Below are positions 5,397-12,090 of a stretch of 18,695 nucleotides of DNA, in pieces. This DNA comes from an uncultured Alphaproteobacteria bacterium (GTDB lineage: Bacteria > Pseudomonadota > Alphaproteobacteria > Reyranellales > Reyranellaceae): assembly GCA_903929895.1 (NCBI GenBank), contig CAIYWM010000941.1:1-18695 (forward strand), in the 5' to 3' direction. The translations under genes and the position numbers were made by a program. Numbering within the stretch: position 1 is the first letter of the stretch; each line of letters begins with the position of its first letter. The notes beneath the pieces were generated by a model that was given only the letters and a program-made list of their open reading frames with translations, searched no databases and was not told where the DNA came from.

Positions 5397-7051
5397 TTGC
5401 CGGCCTCCCCCAGCGCGCGTGTCGTGCCGCCGAAGCGGAAGCCGCGGTAGCCGTCGGCCACGATCTCCTTGCAGGTCGTGCGGTAGCCCTCGCCGATATA
5501 CGGCATGAAGACGCGCGGCTTGCCGGGAATGTTGACGCCCAGGTACCAGGAGTTGGCCCTGGGGAAGAGCGTGCGGTCGGCGACTTCGGCGACATGCCGG
5601 CCCCAGGCGATCTGCGCCTCGCCGTCGGGCTCGATGGTTGCGAGATCGTGCCGCTCCATGTGCGTCAGGCACTCGGCGATCCAGTCGACGTGATACTCGC
5701 AATTGGTGATCACGTTGCCGATGACCGACGGGCTGCCCGGACCGGTGATCGTGAAGAGGTTCGGGAAGCCCGCCACCGTCAGGCCGAGATAGGTCCGGGG
5801 TCCTTCCGACCAGGCGTCCTTGAGCTTGGTGCCGCCCCGGCCGCTTATGTCGACGGCGAGGAGGGCGCCGGTCAGCGCGTCGAAGCCGGTGGCGAAGACC
5901 AGCGCGTCGAGATCGAAGTGCCGCGCCGCCGTGTCGACACCGTCGGCGGTGATCTTCTCGATCGGTTCCTCGCGCAGGCTCACGAGCTCGACGTTCGGCC
6001 GGTTGTAAGTGTCGAAATAGTCGGTATCGACGCACAGGCGCTTCACGCCGAACGGATAGCCCTCGGGCGACAGGGCCTGGGCGGTCTTCGGATCCTTCAC
6101 CGTCTCGCGGATCTTCTGGCGTACGAAGTCGGCGCAGACCTCGTTGACGTCGGGATGGACCAGGATGTTGGGGAAGGCCTTCAGGAAGCCGCCGCTGCCG
6201 CCCTCCTGCCAGAGCTGCTCGTAGCGTGCCCACTGCACGTCGCGCGGCGGCACTTCCGCGGTGAACGCCGTCGGCGGCACGCGGCCGAAGTCGGATTGCT
6301 CGAGGCTGGCGAGATAAGCCTCCAGGCCGTCGTCGAAGCTCTTGTGGTCCTGATCGGTCAGGGGCCGATTGCGCGCCGGCACCGAGAAGTTGGGGGTGCG
6401 CTGGAACACCACGAGTTGCTTCGCGTCCTTCGCGATCATCGGGATCGCCTGCACGCCGGAGGATCCGGTGCCGATGATTCCGACCCTCTTGCCTTCGAAG
6501 TCGACGGGGGCCTGTGGCCAGCGGGCGGTGTGGTAGATGCTGCCCTTGAAGTCGGCGACGCCGGGAATGTCGGGTGTGTTGGGCACCGACAGGCCGCCGG
6601 TCGCCATGATGACGAAGCGGGCGCGCAGCCGATCGCCGCGATCGGTCTCGACGACCCACTGCTTGCCCGTCTCGTCGAAGGTCACGCCGGCGACCCTGGT
6701 GTCGAACTGGATCAGCTTGCGCAGGTCGAGCCGGTCGGCCGCGAACCGGGCGTAGCTCAGGATCTCCTCCTGGCCGGCATACCGGTTGGTCCAGCGCCAT
6801 TCGCGGCGCAGTTCCGGCGACCAGCTGTAGGAGTAGAAGAGGCTCGGCACGTCGCAGCGTGCGCCAGGATATCGGTTCCAGTACCAGGTCCCGCCGACAT
6901 CGGGCGCCGCCTCGAGGCCGCGCACCGACAATCCGATCTCGCGCATCTTGTGCAGTGCGTAGAGGCCGCCGAAGCCGGCGCCCACCACGACGACATCGCA
7001 CTCGACGTCGGCCTCGTTCGTACTCGCGCGCTCCGGAACGGAAGCACCCAT
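5393..7051 (-). CDS. Baeyer-Villiger-type flavin-containing monooxygenase
   Basis: A 552-residue FAD/NADPH monooxygenase. In order: FAD-binding GAGFGG (24-29), GGTWYWNRYPGARCD (53-67), the Baeyer-Villiger signature FKGSIYHTARWP (168-179, matching FxGxxxHxxxW), and NADPH-binding GTGSSG (194-199). Length and motifs match cyclohexanone/phenylacetone monooxygenase relatives, which insert oxygen next to a ketone to give an ester or lactone; the ketone here is unknown. It is cytoplasmic with no signal peptide. The ATG at 7051 has GGAG ten bases upstream and is preferred to a TTG at 7069. It is the first gene of a pair with the VOC gene. A LacI-type palindrome lies 21-34 bases before the start, and the LacI regulator gene is divergent, so repression by that regulator is likely. 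Confidence 0.94.
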   Translation of the reverse strand: MGASVPERASTNEADVECDVVVVGAGFGGLYALHKMREIGLSVRGLEAAPDVGGTWYWNRYPGARCDVPSLFYSYSWSPELRREWRWTNRYAGQEEILSYARFAADRLDLRKLIQFDTRVAGVTFDETGKQWVVETDRGDRLRARFVIMATGGLSVPNTPDIPGVADFKGSIYHTARWPQAPVDFEGKRVGIIGTGSSGVQAIPMIAKDAKQLVVFQRTPNFSVPARNRPLTDQDHKSFDDGLEAYLASLEQSDFGRVPPTAFTAEVPPRDVQWARYEQLWQEGGSGGFLKAFPNILVHPDVNEVCADFVRQKIRETVKDPKTAQALSPEGYPFGVKRLCVDTDYFDTYNRPNVELVSLREEPIEKITADGVDTAARHFDLDALVFATGFDALTGALLAVDISGRGGTKLKDAWSEGPRTYLGLTVAGFPNLFTITGPGSPSVIGNVITNCEYHVDWIAECLTHMERHDLATIEPDGEAQIAWGRHVAEVADRTLFPRANSWYLGVNIPGKPRVFMPYIGEGYRTTCKEIVADGYRGFRFGGTTRALGEAGK

Positions 7052-7071
7052 GGTCGCCAAACTCCGCAAAA

Positions 7072-7085
7072 TGGAAACGTTTCCA
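7072..7085. promoter_or_regulatory. LacI/GalR-type operator palindrome
   Basis: TGGAAACGTTTCCA is a perfect 14-bp palindrome with the central CG typical of LacI/GalR-family operators. It sits in the short spacer between the divergent monooxygenase and LacI-family genes, where the transcription start of the monooxygenase would be expected. It is AT-richer than its surroundings. Binding by the adjacent regulator is inferred from location and family. Confidence 0.78.
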
Positions 7086-7118
7086 ATTTAACCTTGCAAG
7101 CAGCGGCATGGATGTCAA
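7086..7118 (-). promoter_or_regulatory. Candidate promoter of the monooxygenase-VOC pair
   Basis: Reading the minus strand, TTGACA (complement of 7113-7118) is a perfect -35 box. Downstream come AGGTTA at an 18-base spacing or TTAAAT at a 21-base spacing as candidate -10 boxes, immediately followed by the operator palindrome. The -35 match is strong; the -10 is uncertain. Confidence 0.45.
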
Positions 7119-7153
7119 ATATGCGGACTCGTATGGTAGAAATCGTTTCCAGA

Positions 7154-8170
7154 ATGACCATCCGAGACGTGGCACGGGCGGCCGGCGTGTCGGTCGGGTC
7201 GGTGTCGCGGGCACTGAATGGCGGCAAGAACGTCAGCGCCCGGGTGGCGCGCGACGTCGCCGCCGCGGCGGAGAAGCTCGGCTACCAGCCCGATCTCCAG
7301 GCGCGCAGCCTGCGCACGCGCACCACCGGGATGGTCGGGTGCCTGGTCTCCGATCTCGCCAATCCACTCTATGCCAGCATCGTGCAGGCGGCCGAGGCCC
7401 GGCTGCGCGAGGCCGGTCTGCTGATGATCGTCGGCAACACGGCCAACGATCCGGCGCGCGAGCGGGCGATGGTCGCGGCGTTCCGCAGCCGCCGCCTCGA
7501 CGGCATGCTGGTCGCGCCCGGCAGCGACGAGAACGACCGCGCCTGGCGCGAGCTTGCGGCCGGTGGCGCGCCGGTCGTGATCCTCGATCGCGACGTTCCG
7601 CACGAAGAGGATACGCCGTGGCCCGCGGTCCTGGTCGACCATCGCGAAGGAGCCCGGACCGCGACGCGCTATCTGATAGGGCTGGGCCATCGACGTATCG
7701 CGCTGCTGACGCCGGGCGCGCGCATGCGGCCGGGCCGCGAGCGCATCGCGGGCTTCAAGGCAGCCTTCGCCGAGGCCGATATCGATCCCGCGGGAGCACT
7801 GGTCTGCCTGCAGGAATCGTCGATGGATTTCGCGCAGGGCGATGCGCTCGCTTTGCTGCGCCGTGATCACCGCCCGACGGCGATCATCGCGCTCGGCACC
7901 CGCATCCTCGCTGGCGCGCTGCGTGCCGCGCGCGATCTCGGGCTTTCGGTGCCGCGCGACCTGTCGGTGATCTCGGTCGGCGATACCGATCTCGCCGCCG
8001 TGCATTCGCCGGCGATCACGGCCTTGCGCTGGAGCCTGGAGGATGTCGGCCGGGCGGCGGCGGAACTGCTGCTGCAACGGCTGCGGGGCACGGGGGAGGG
8101 CCAGTCGCGGGCGTTGCTGCCGGTCGATCTCGTGCTGCGCGACTCGTGTGTGCCGCCGACGGCGAAGTAA
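7154..8170 (+). CDS. LacI family transcriptional regulator
   Basis: A 338-residue regulator. The N-terminal MTIRDVARAAGVSVGSVSRA (1-20) is the classical LacI helix-turn-helix, with ALNGGKNVSARV after it, then LGYQPDLQARSLR, the hinge region that enters the minor groove. The remainder is a periplasmic-binding-protein-like effector domain starting MVGCLVSDLANPLYASI. In-frame ATGs at 7112, 7121 and 7133 are possible; 7154 is preferred because family members start a few residues before this motif, although no start has a strong ribosome site. The gene is divergent from the monooxygenase, with a palindromic operator between them, and is followed after 23 bases by the solute receptor gene. It probably represses the monooxygenase pair and perhaps itself. 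The effector is unknown. Confidence 0.93.
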   Translation: MTIRDVARAAGVSVGSVSRALNGGKNVSARVARDVAAAAEKLGYQPDLQARSLRTRTTGMVGCLVSDLANPLYASIVQAAEARLREAGLLMIVGNTANDPARERAMVAAFRSRRLDGMLVAPGSDENDRAWRELAAGGAPVVILDRDVPHEEDTPWPAVLVDHREGARTATRYLIGLGHRRIALLTPGARMRPGRERIAGFKAAFAEADIDPAGALVCLQESSMDFAQGDALALLRRDHRPTAIIALGTRILAGALRAARDLGLSVPRDLSVISVGDTDLAAVHSPAITALRWSLEDVGRAAAELLLQRLRGTGEGQSRALLPVDLVLRDSCVPPTAK

Positions 8171-8193
8171 TCAAGAATCACGTGGAGGAAAGA

Positions 8194-9165
8194 ATGAGAC
8201 TGTTCCGGAGGGCGTTCGCCCTGGCTTTGGCCCTGGGCGTGACGGCGCCCGCATTTGCCCAGACGACCGACGCCAAGTGGCCGAGCAAGCCGATTCGCCT
8301 GATCGTGCCGTTCGCGGCGGGCGGCGGCACCGATCTGGTGGCGCGCGCCCTGGCGGAGAAGCTCGGCACCGCGCTCGGGCAGACCGTGATCGTCGACAAC
8401 AAGCCGGGCGCCTCGGGCGTCATCGCCATGGAAGCGGCCCAGAAGGCGCCGGCGGACGGCTATACGCTGGTCCTGGGATCGGCCAGCACCGTCGTCGTCA
8501 ATCCGGCGGTGATGCCCGACCTGCCTTACGATCCGGTCAAGGATTTCGAGCATCTGGCCGACATCGGTTCGGCCACCGTCGTGATGGTGGCCAGCCCGGA
8601 CTATCCGGTGAAGGACCTGCGTGACGTGATCGCTCTCGCCAAGGCCAAGCCCGGCGAAGTGAACTACGGAACCTGGGGCAATGGCTCCACCGGCCATCTC
8701 TGCGCCGAGATCATCCGCGCCGGCACCGGCATCAACATGACCCACGTGCCCTACAAGGGCGCGGCGCCTGTGCTGAACGACGTGGCGGCGGGCCATATCA
8801 AGCTCGGCTTCTCCGACGTTCAGTCGGCGGTGCCGATGGTCAAGTCGGGCAAGGTCAAGGTCGTGGTCTCGTGCACGCGCCGCTCGATCAACTTCCCCGA
8901 CGTGCCGGGCTTCGTCGAGCAGGGCGTCGATTTCGACTTCGTCTGGCGCTACGACCTGATGGCGCCGATCAACACGCCCAAGCCGATTGTCGATCGCCTG
9001 CATGCCGAGCTGATGAAGATCCTGGCGATGCCGGACATCAAGGCGCGCTGGGCCGAGTTCGGCATGACCGCCTCGACCATCAGCCCTGACGATCTCAAGG
9101 CCCAGACGGCCAAGGATATCGCGACCCTGCGCAAGATCGCGCAGCAGGCCAACGTCAAGCCATGA
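8194..9165 (+). CDS. Bug/TctC-type tripartite tricarboxylate transporter substrate-binding protein
   Basis: A 323-residue periplasmic receptor. The signal peptide (MRLFRR, hydrophobic 7-20) has a cleavage site near AFA|Q. The mature part opens with WPSKPIRLIVPFAAGGGTDL, the hallmark of Bug/TctC receptors. NKPGASGVIAMEAAQKAPAD and THVPYKGAAP, which line the ligand carboxylate site in this family, are both present. Members bind small carboxylates, amides or aromatic acids. No TctA/TctB membrane genes are in the window, so it may be an orphan receptor that uses a permease encoded elsewhere or acts in sensing. The ATG at 8194 follows GGAGGAA. It is 23 bases after the LacI gene and overlaps the next dehydrogenase by ATGA, implying one LacI-receptor-SDR unit. 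Confidence 0.93.
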   Translation: MRLFRRAFALALALGVTAPAFAQTTDAKWPSKPIRLIVPFAAGGGTDLVARALAEKLGTALGQTVIVDNKPGASGVIAMEAAQKAPADGYTLVLGSASTVVVNPAVMPDLPYDPVKDFEHLADIGSATVVMVASPDYPVKDLRDVIALAKAKPGEVNYGTWGNGSTGHLCAEIIRAGTGINMTHVPYKGAAPVLNDVAAGHIKLGFSDVQSAVPMVKSGKVKVVVSCTRRSINFPDVPGFVEQGVDFDFVWRYDLMAPINTPKPIVDRLHAELMKILAMPDIKARWAEFGMTASTISPDDLKAQTAKDIATLRKIAQQANVKP

Positions 9166-9899
9166 GCCCCGTAGCGCAGGCCGCCGTCGTCACCGGCGCG
9201 GCCAGCGGCCTCGGTCGCGCCATCGCGCATCGCTTCGCGCGCGAAGGCATCCGGGTCGCATTGTGGGACGTCGATCTTGCCGGCGCGCAGCGCGCGACCG
9301 GGGAGATCGGCGCGCTCGCCACGCCGTTCGCCGTCGACATCACCGATACGGGTGCGGTGAGAGCGGCCTGGTCGGCGACCAAGGCGGCGCTCGGCACGCC
9401 ATCGATCCTGGTCAACAGCGCCGGCATCCTCGGACCCTCCGCCGGCATCGGGTCGTATCCCGAAGAGCAATGGCACCGGGTGCTCGACATCAACCTGAAT
9501 GGCACGTTCCGCTGCTGCCAGGCCGCAGTGCCCGACATGGTGGCGAGCGGCTATGGGCGGATCGTCAACATCGCCTCGATCGCCGGCAAGGACGGCAACC
9601 CCAACGTCGCCGCCTATGTCGCCTCCAAGGCCGCCGTCATCGCGCTCACCAAGTCGATGGGCAAGGAACTCGCGACGTCAGGCGTGCTCGTGAACGCGAT
9701 CACGCCCTCGGCTTCGGAGACGGCGATCTTCGGCGAGCTCACGGACGAGCGTCGCGCCAAGCTGCTGGCCAACGTGCCGATGGCCCGCATGGTTCGTCCT
9801 GAAGAGGTCGCCGAGCTGGCCTACTGGCTGGCCTCGCCGGCCTGCTCGTTCTCGACCGGCGCGGTCTTCGATATTTCGGGTGGCAGGGCGACGTATTGA
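9162..9899 (+). CDS. Short-chain dehydrogenase/reductase (classical SDR), copy 3
   Basis: A 245-residue SDR, FabG-like in layout. Motifs: TGAASGLG (11-18), Asp36 at the end of the second strand (NAD preference), NSAG replacing NNAG (85-88), Asn111, Ser139 and YVASK with Tyr152 and Lys156. The C-terminal STGAVFDISGG is usual. The start overlaps the stop of the solute receptor gene by ATGA, so it is made together with the receptor and the LacI regulator. It probably oxidises or reduces the imported compound or a product of the monooxygenase; this is an inference from linkage. It ends at a convergent junction packed with hairpins. It is not closely similar to the other two SDRs in the window. 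Confidence 0.92.
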   Translation: MSPVAQAAVVTGAASGLGRAIAHRFAREGIRVALWDVDLAGAQRATGEIGALATPFAVDITDTGAVRAAWSATKAALGTPSILVNSAGILGPSAGIGSYPEEQWHRVLDINLNGTFRCCQAAVPDMVASGYGRIVNIASIAGKDGNPNVAAYVASKAAVIALTKSMGKELATSGVLVNAITPSASETAIFGELTDERRAKLLANVPMARMVRPEEVAELAYWLASPACSFSTGAVFDISGGRATY

Positions 9900-9927
9900 G
9901 GAAGCGTTTGGTCGTTCGTTCTTAGGC

Positions 9928-10006
9928 GCTCTCGGACATTGCCGAGGGCTTGGCGGCTTGTAACCAAGCCGCGGCCTGACGCTTAACAGCTGAGCTTAGC
10001 TCAGCT
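9928..10006. terminator. Triple stem-loop at convergent junction
   Basis: Three hairpins lie in tandem between the rightward dehydrogenase and the leftward MoxR-type operon. GCTCTCGG pairs with CCGAGGGC (9928-9935 with 9942-9949, one G-T pair, 6-base loop). GCGGCTTG pairs with CAAGCCGC (9953-9960 with 9965-9972, loop TAAC). AGCTGAGC pairs with GCTCAGCT (9988-9995 with 9999-10006, loop TTA), the last touching the stop codon of the membrane protein gene. None is followed by a T-run, so they may act as bidirectional barriers or 3'-end protectors. Confidence 0.55.
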
Positions 10007-12090
10007 TAGCGACCCTCGCGCCACCAGGCGCTGGCGATGGCCATCAGGAAGGCGAGAGCCACCAGGATGCCGGGCAGCAGCGGCAGCTGGTTGATGCCGG
10101 CGACCGTGTAGCCCTCGTTGCGGCGCAGGCCGATCCAGTCGGAGCCGCCGGCGGCGCGGCCGGGGCGGACGGTGCGGATGTCGGGGTCCGACTGGTCGGC
10201 CAGCCACATCAGGGCGCCGCCCGTGCCGTCGACCAGCGGCTTCAGCTTCGCGTCGGTCGCGCGCACGTCGGAGAATTCCAGCGGATCGGGGCTGCCGACG
10301 GCGGCGACGGCGCGCAGGGTGCCGTCGTCGAAGCGGTAGAGGCCGGGCTTGTCGACATCGACCACGGCAACGCCAAGGCCCGGCGCGGTCTGGCGCAGGT
10401 CGAGCGTGCGGGTGGCGCCGCCCGGCGAGGTCATCGTGACCTGCGGGAAGGTGGTGGCCAGCGTGCGGCGGGTGATCTCGATGCGGCCGCCGACGGCTGT
10501 GGCGCGCAACGCCTCTTCCTCGAGATCGGGCTCCTTCATCAGCCAGTGCGCGACGCGGCGTACCAGCTCGGGCTGCGGCCCGCCGCCGTCGATGCCGCGG
10601 TTCCACAGCCACAGGTGGTCGGACAGAAGCTGCGCCACGCGGCCCTCGCCGACCCGGTCGAGGATCACCAGCGGCTTCTCATCCGCGCCAGCCAGAACCG
10701 CGTTGCCGCGCTCGGTGCGCGACGTGATCAGGCGGAACCAGCGGCCCCACTCCGGCTCCTTGTTGGGATCGCCGGCCTGCGGCAGGTTCGCGGTCACCGG
10801 ATGGCGCTGGCCGATCTCGGTCACCTTGGGCTTGAAGCCGGTCTCGACAACGTCGCCCGTCGGGGCGCCGGGCAGGATGGCGCCGAGCGGCGTGCGATAG
10901 AGCGAGCGCTGCGTGGCGAACACCGGGCCGACGGAGACGAGCAGCGCGCCGCCGCCCTTCACGTATTCGGTGATGTTGCGGAAATAGTCGCGCGTGATCA
11001 GGTTTCCCGACTCGTAGCGGTCGAAGATGATCAGGTCGAATTCCTTCAGCTTCTGCTCGAACAGCTCGCGCATCGGGAAGACGATCAGCGACAGTTCGCG
11101 CACAGGCGTGAAATCGTCCTTCTGCGGCGTGCGCAGGATGGTGAAGTGCACGAGATCGACCGCGGGGTCGCTCTTCAGCAGGTTCCGCCACGCCCGCTCG
11201 CCCTGGTAGGGCTCGCCGGAGACCAGCAGGACGCGCAGCCGGTCGCGCACGCCGTTGATGGTGAAGAGCGCGCGGTTGTTGTCGAGTGTGAGTTCGCTGG
11301 GGCCCGGCCCGACTTCCAGCTCGACGACGTTGGCGCCTGGATTGCCGACGGTGATGGGCAATTCGACCGAACGGCCGACCGGGACGTCGATGCGCTTCAC
11401 GACCTCGCCGCCCACCGACAGGGTGACCGGCGCGGTGCCGCCCGCGGGATCGTCGATCCGGAACTTGGTCGTCACCTCGCGGCCGACCACGCCGTAGCGC
11501 GGCGACTGCTCGAGCACGATCAACCGGTCGCGCTCGTTCTTGCGGCCGGCGATCAGCGCGTGCACCGGCGCGCCGCCCAGTTCCGGCGGCACACCGGCCG
11601 GCACGTCATGCACCTGACCGTCGCTCAACAGCACCACGCCCGCCAGGCGTTCCTGCGGGATCTCGATCAGCGCCGAGCGCATCGTGTCGATCAGGCGTGT
11701 GCCGCCCGGCCGTTCGCTGCCGAGCTGGATCTGCGACGGAGGCAGCACGACCTCGCGCACTTCGAGCCCGTCCTGCTGGCCGAGCTTGCGCTTCAGGCTC
11801 TCTCGCGCGGTCTGGACCTGCTGGCGCCGATCACCGATCGCCATGGAATCGCTGTCGTCGACGACAACGAGGGCCACGTCGGCGATGGGCTTGCGCTGCT
11901 CCTCGATCAGCGAGGGATTGGCCAGCGCCGCCAGCACGACGACGAGCGAACCCAGCCGCCAGAGCGTGCCGCGCGCGCCGGCGCGCAGGCCGAGCAGCAC
12001 CAGCACCAGGGCAACCGCGCCCAGCACGGCCAGTACCGTCCACGGCAGCAGCGGATCGAAGGCGACCGAGACGGCCGATGTCATGTTCAT
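10006..12090 (-). CDS. Membrane protein with VWA-like and GATase1-like segments (MoxR operon)
   Basis: A 694-residue protein, last gene of the MoxR operon. Two N-terminal membrane segments (about 14-35 and 43-58) precede a von Willebrand A-like segment whose metal-site motifs look intact: DDSDS (78-82, DxSxS), Thr131 and LSDG (155-158). An immunoglobulin-like stretch (about 190-280) is followed by an amidotransferase-like region (about 285-530) with FDLIIFDRY and YVKGGGALLVSVGP. No nucleophilic Cys is seen where a true glutamine amidotransferase has one, so enzymatic activity is unlikely. A final membrane helix is near 670-690. Most of the protein is probably periplasmic. The start overlaps the DUF4159 gene by ATGA. 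Similar proteins accompany MoxR and DUF58 proteins in alphaproteobacteria; the function is unproven. Confidence 0.88.
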   Translation of the reverse strand: MNMTSAVSVAFDPLLPWTVLAVLGAVALVLVLLGLRAGARGTLWRLGSLVVVLAALANPSLIEEQRKPIADVALVVVDDSDSMAIGDRRQQVQTARESLKRKLGQQDGLEVREVVLPPSQIQLGSERPGGTRLIDTMRSALIEIPQERLAGVVLLSDGQVHDVPAGVPPELGGAPVHALIAGRKNERDRLIVLEQSPRYGVVGREVTTKFRIDDPAGGTAPVTLSVGGEVVKRIDVPVGRSVELPITVGNPGANVVELEVGPGPSELTLDNNRALFTINGVRDRLRVLLVSGEPYQGERAWRNLLKSDPAVDLVHFTILRTPQKDDFTPVRELSLIVFPMRELFEQKLKEFDLIIFDRYESGNLITRDYFRNITEYVKGGGALLVSVGPVFATQRSLYRTPLGAILPGAPTGDVVETGFKPKVTEIGQRHPVTANLPQAGDPNKEPEWGRWFRLITSRTERGNAVLAGADEKPLVILDRVGEGRVAQLLSDHLWLWNRGIDGGGPQPELVRRVAHWLMKEPDLEEEALRATAVGGRIEITRRTLATTFPQVTMTSPGGATRTLDLRQTAPGLGVAVVDVDKPGLYRFDDGTLRAVAAVGSPDPLEFSDVRATDAKLKPLVDGTGGALMWLADQSDPDIRTVRPGRAAGGSDWIGLRRNEGYTVAGINQLPLLPGILVALAFLMAIASAWWREGR

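Noticed and set aside
5594..7153. Long rightward open frame fused in front of the LacI gene
   Set aside because: It is antisense to the monooxygenase, has the Arg/Ala/Gly/Asp-rich composition of a GC-rich shadow frame, and family similarity begins only at the LacI helix-turn-helix.
5397..7214. Long leftward open frame joining the VOC gene to sequence upstream
   Set aside because: The upstream part is an out-of-frame shadow of the monooxygenase, rich in Arg and Pro; the VOC domain has its own ATG at 5396.
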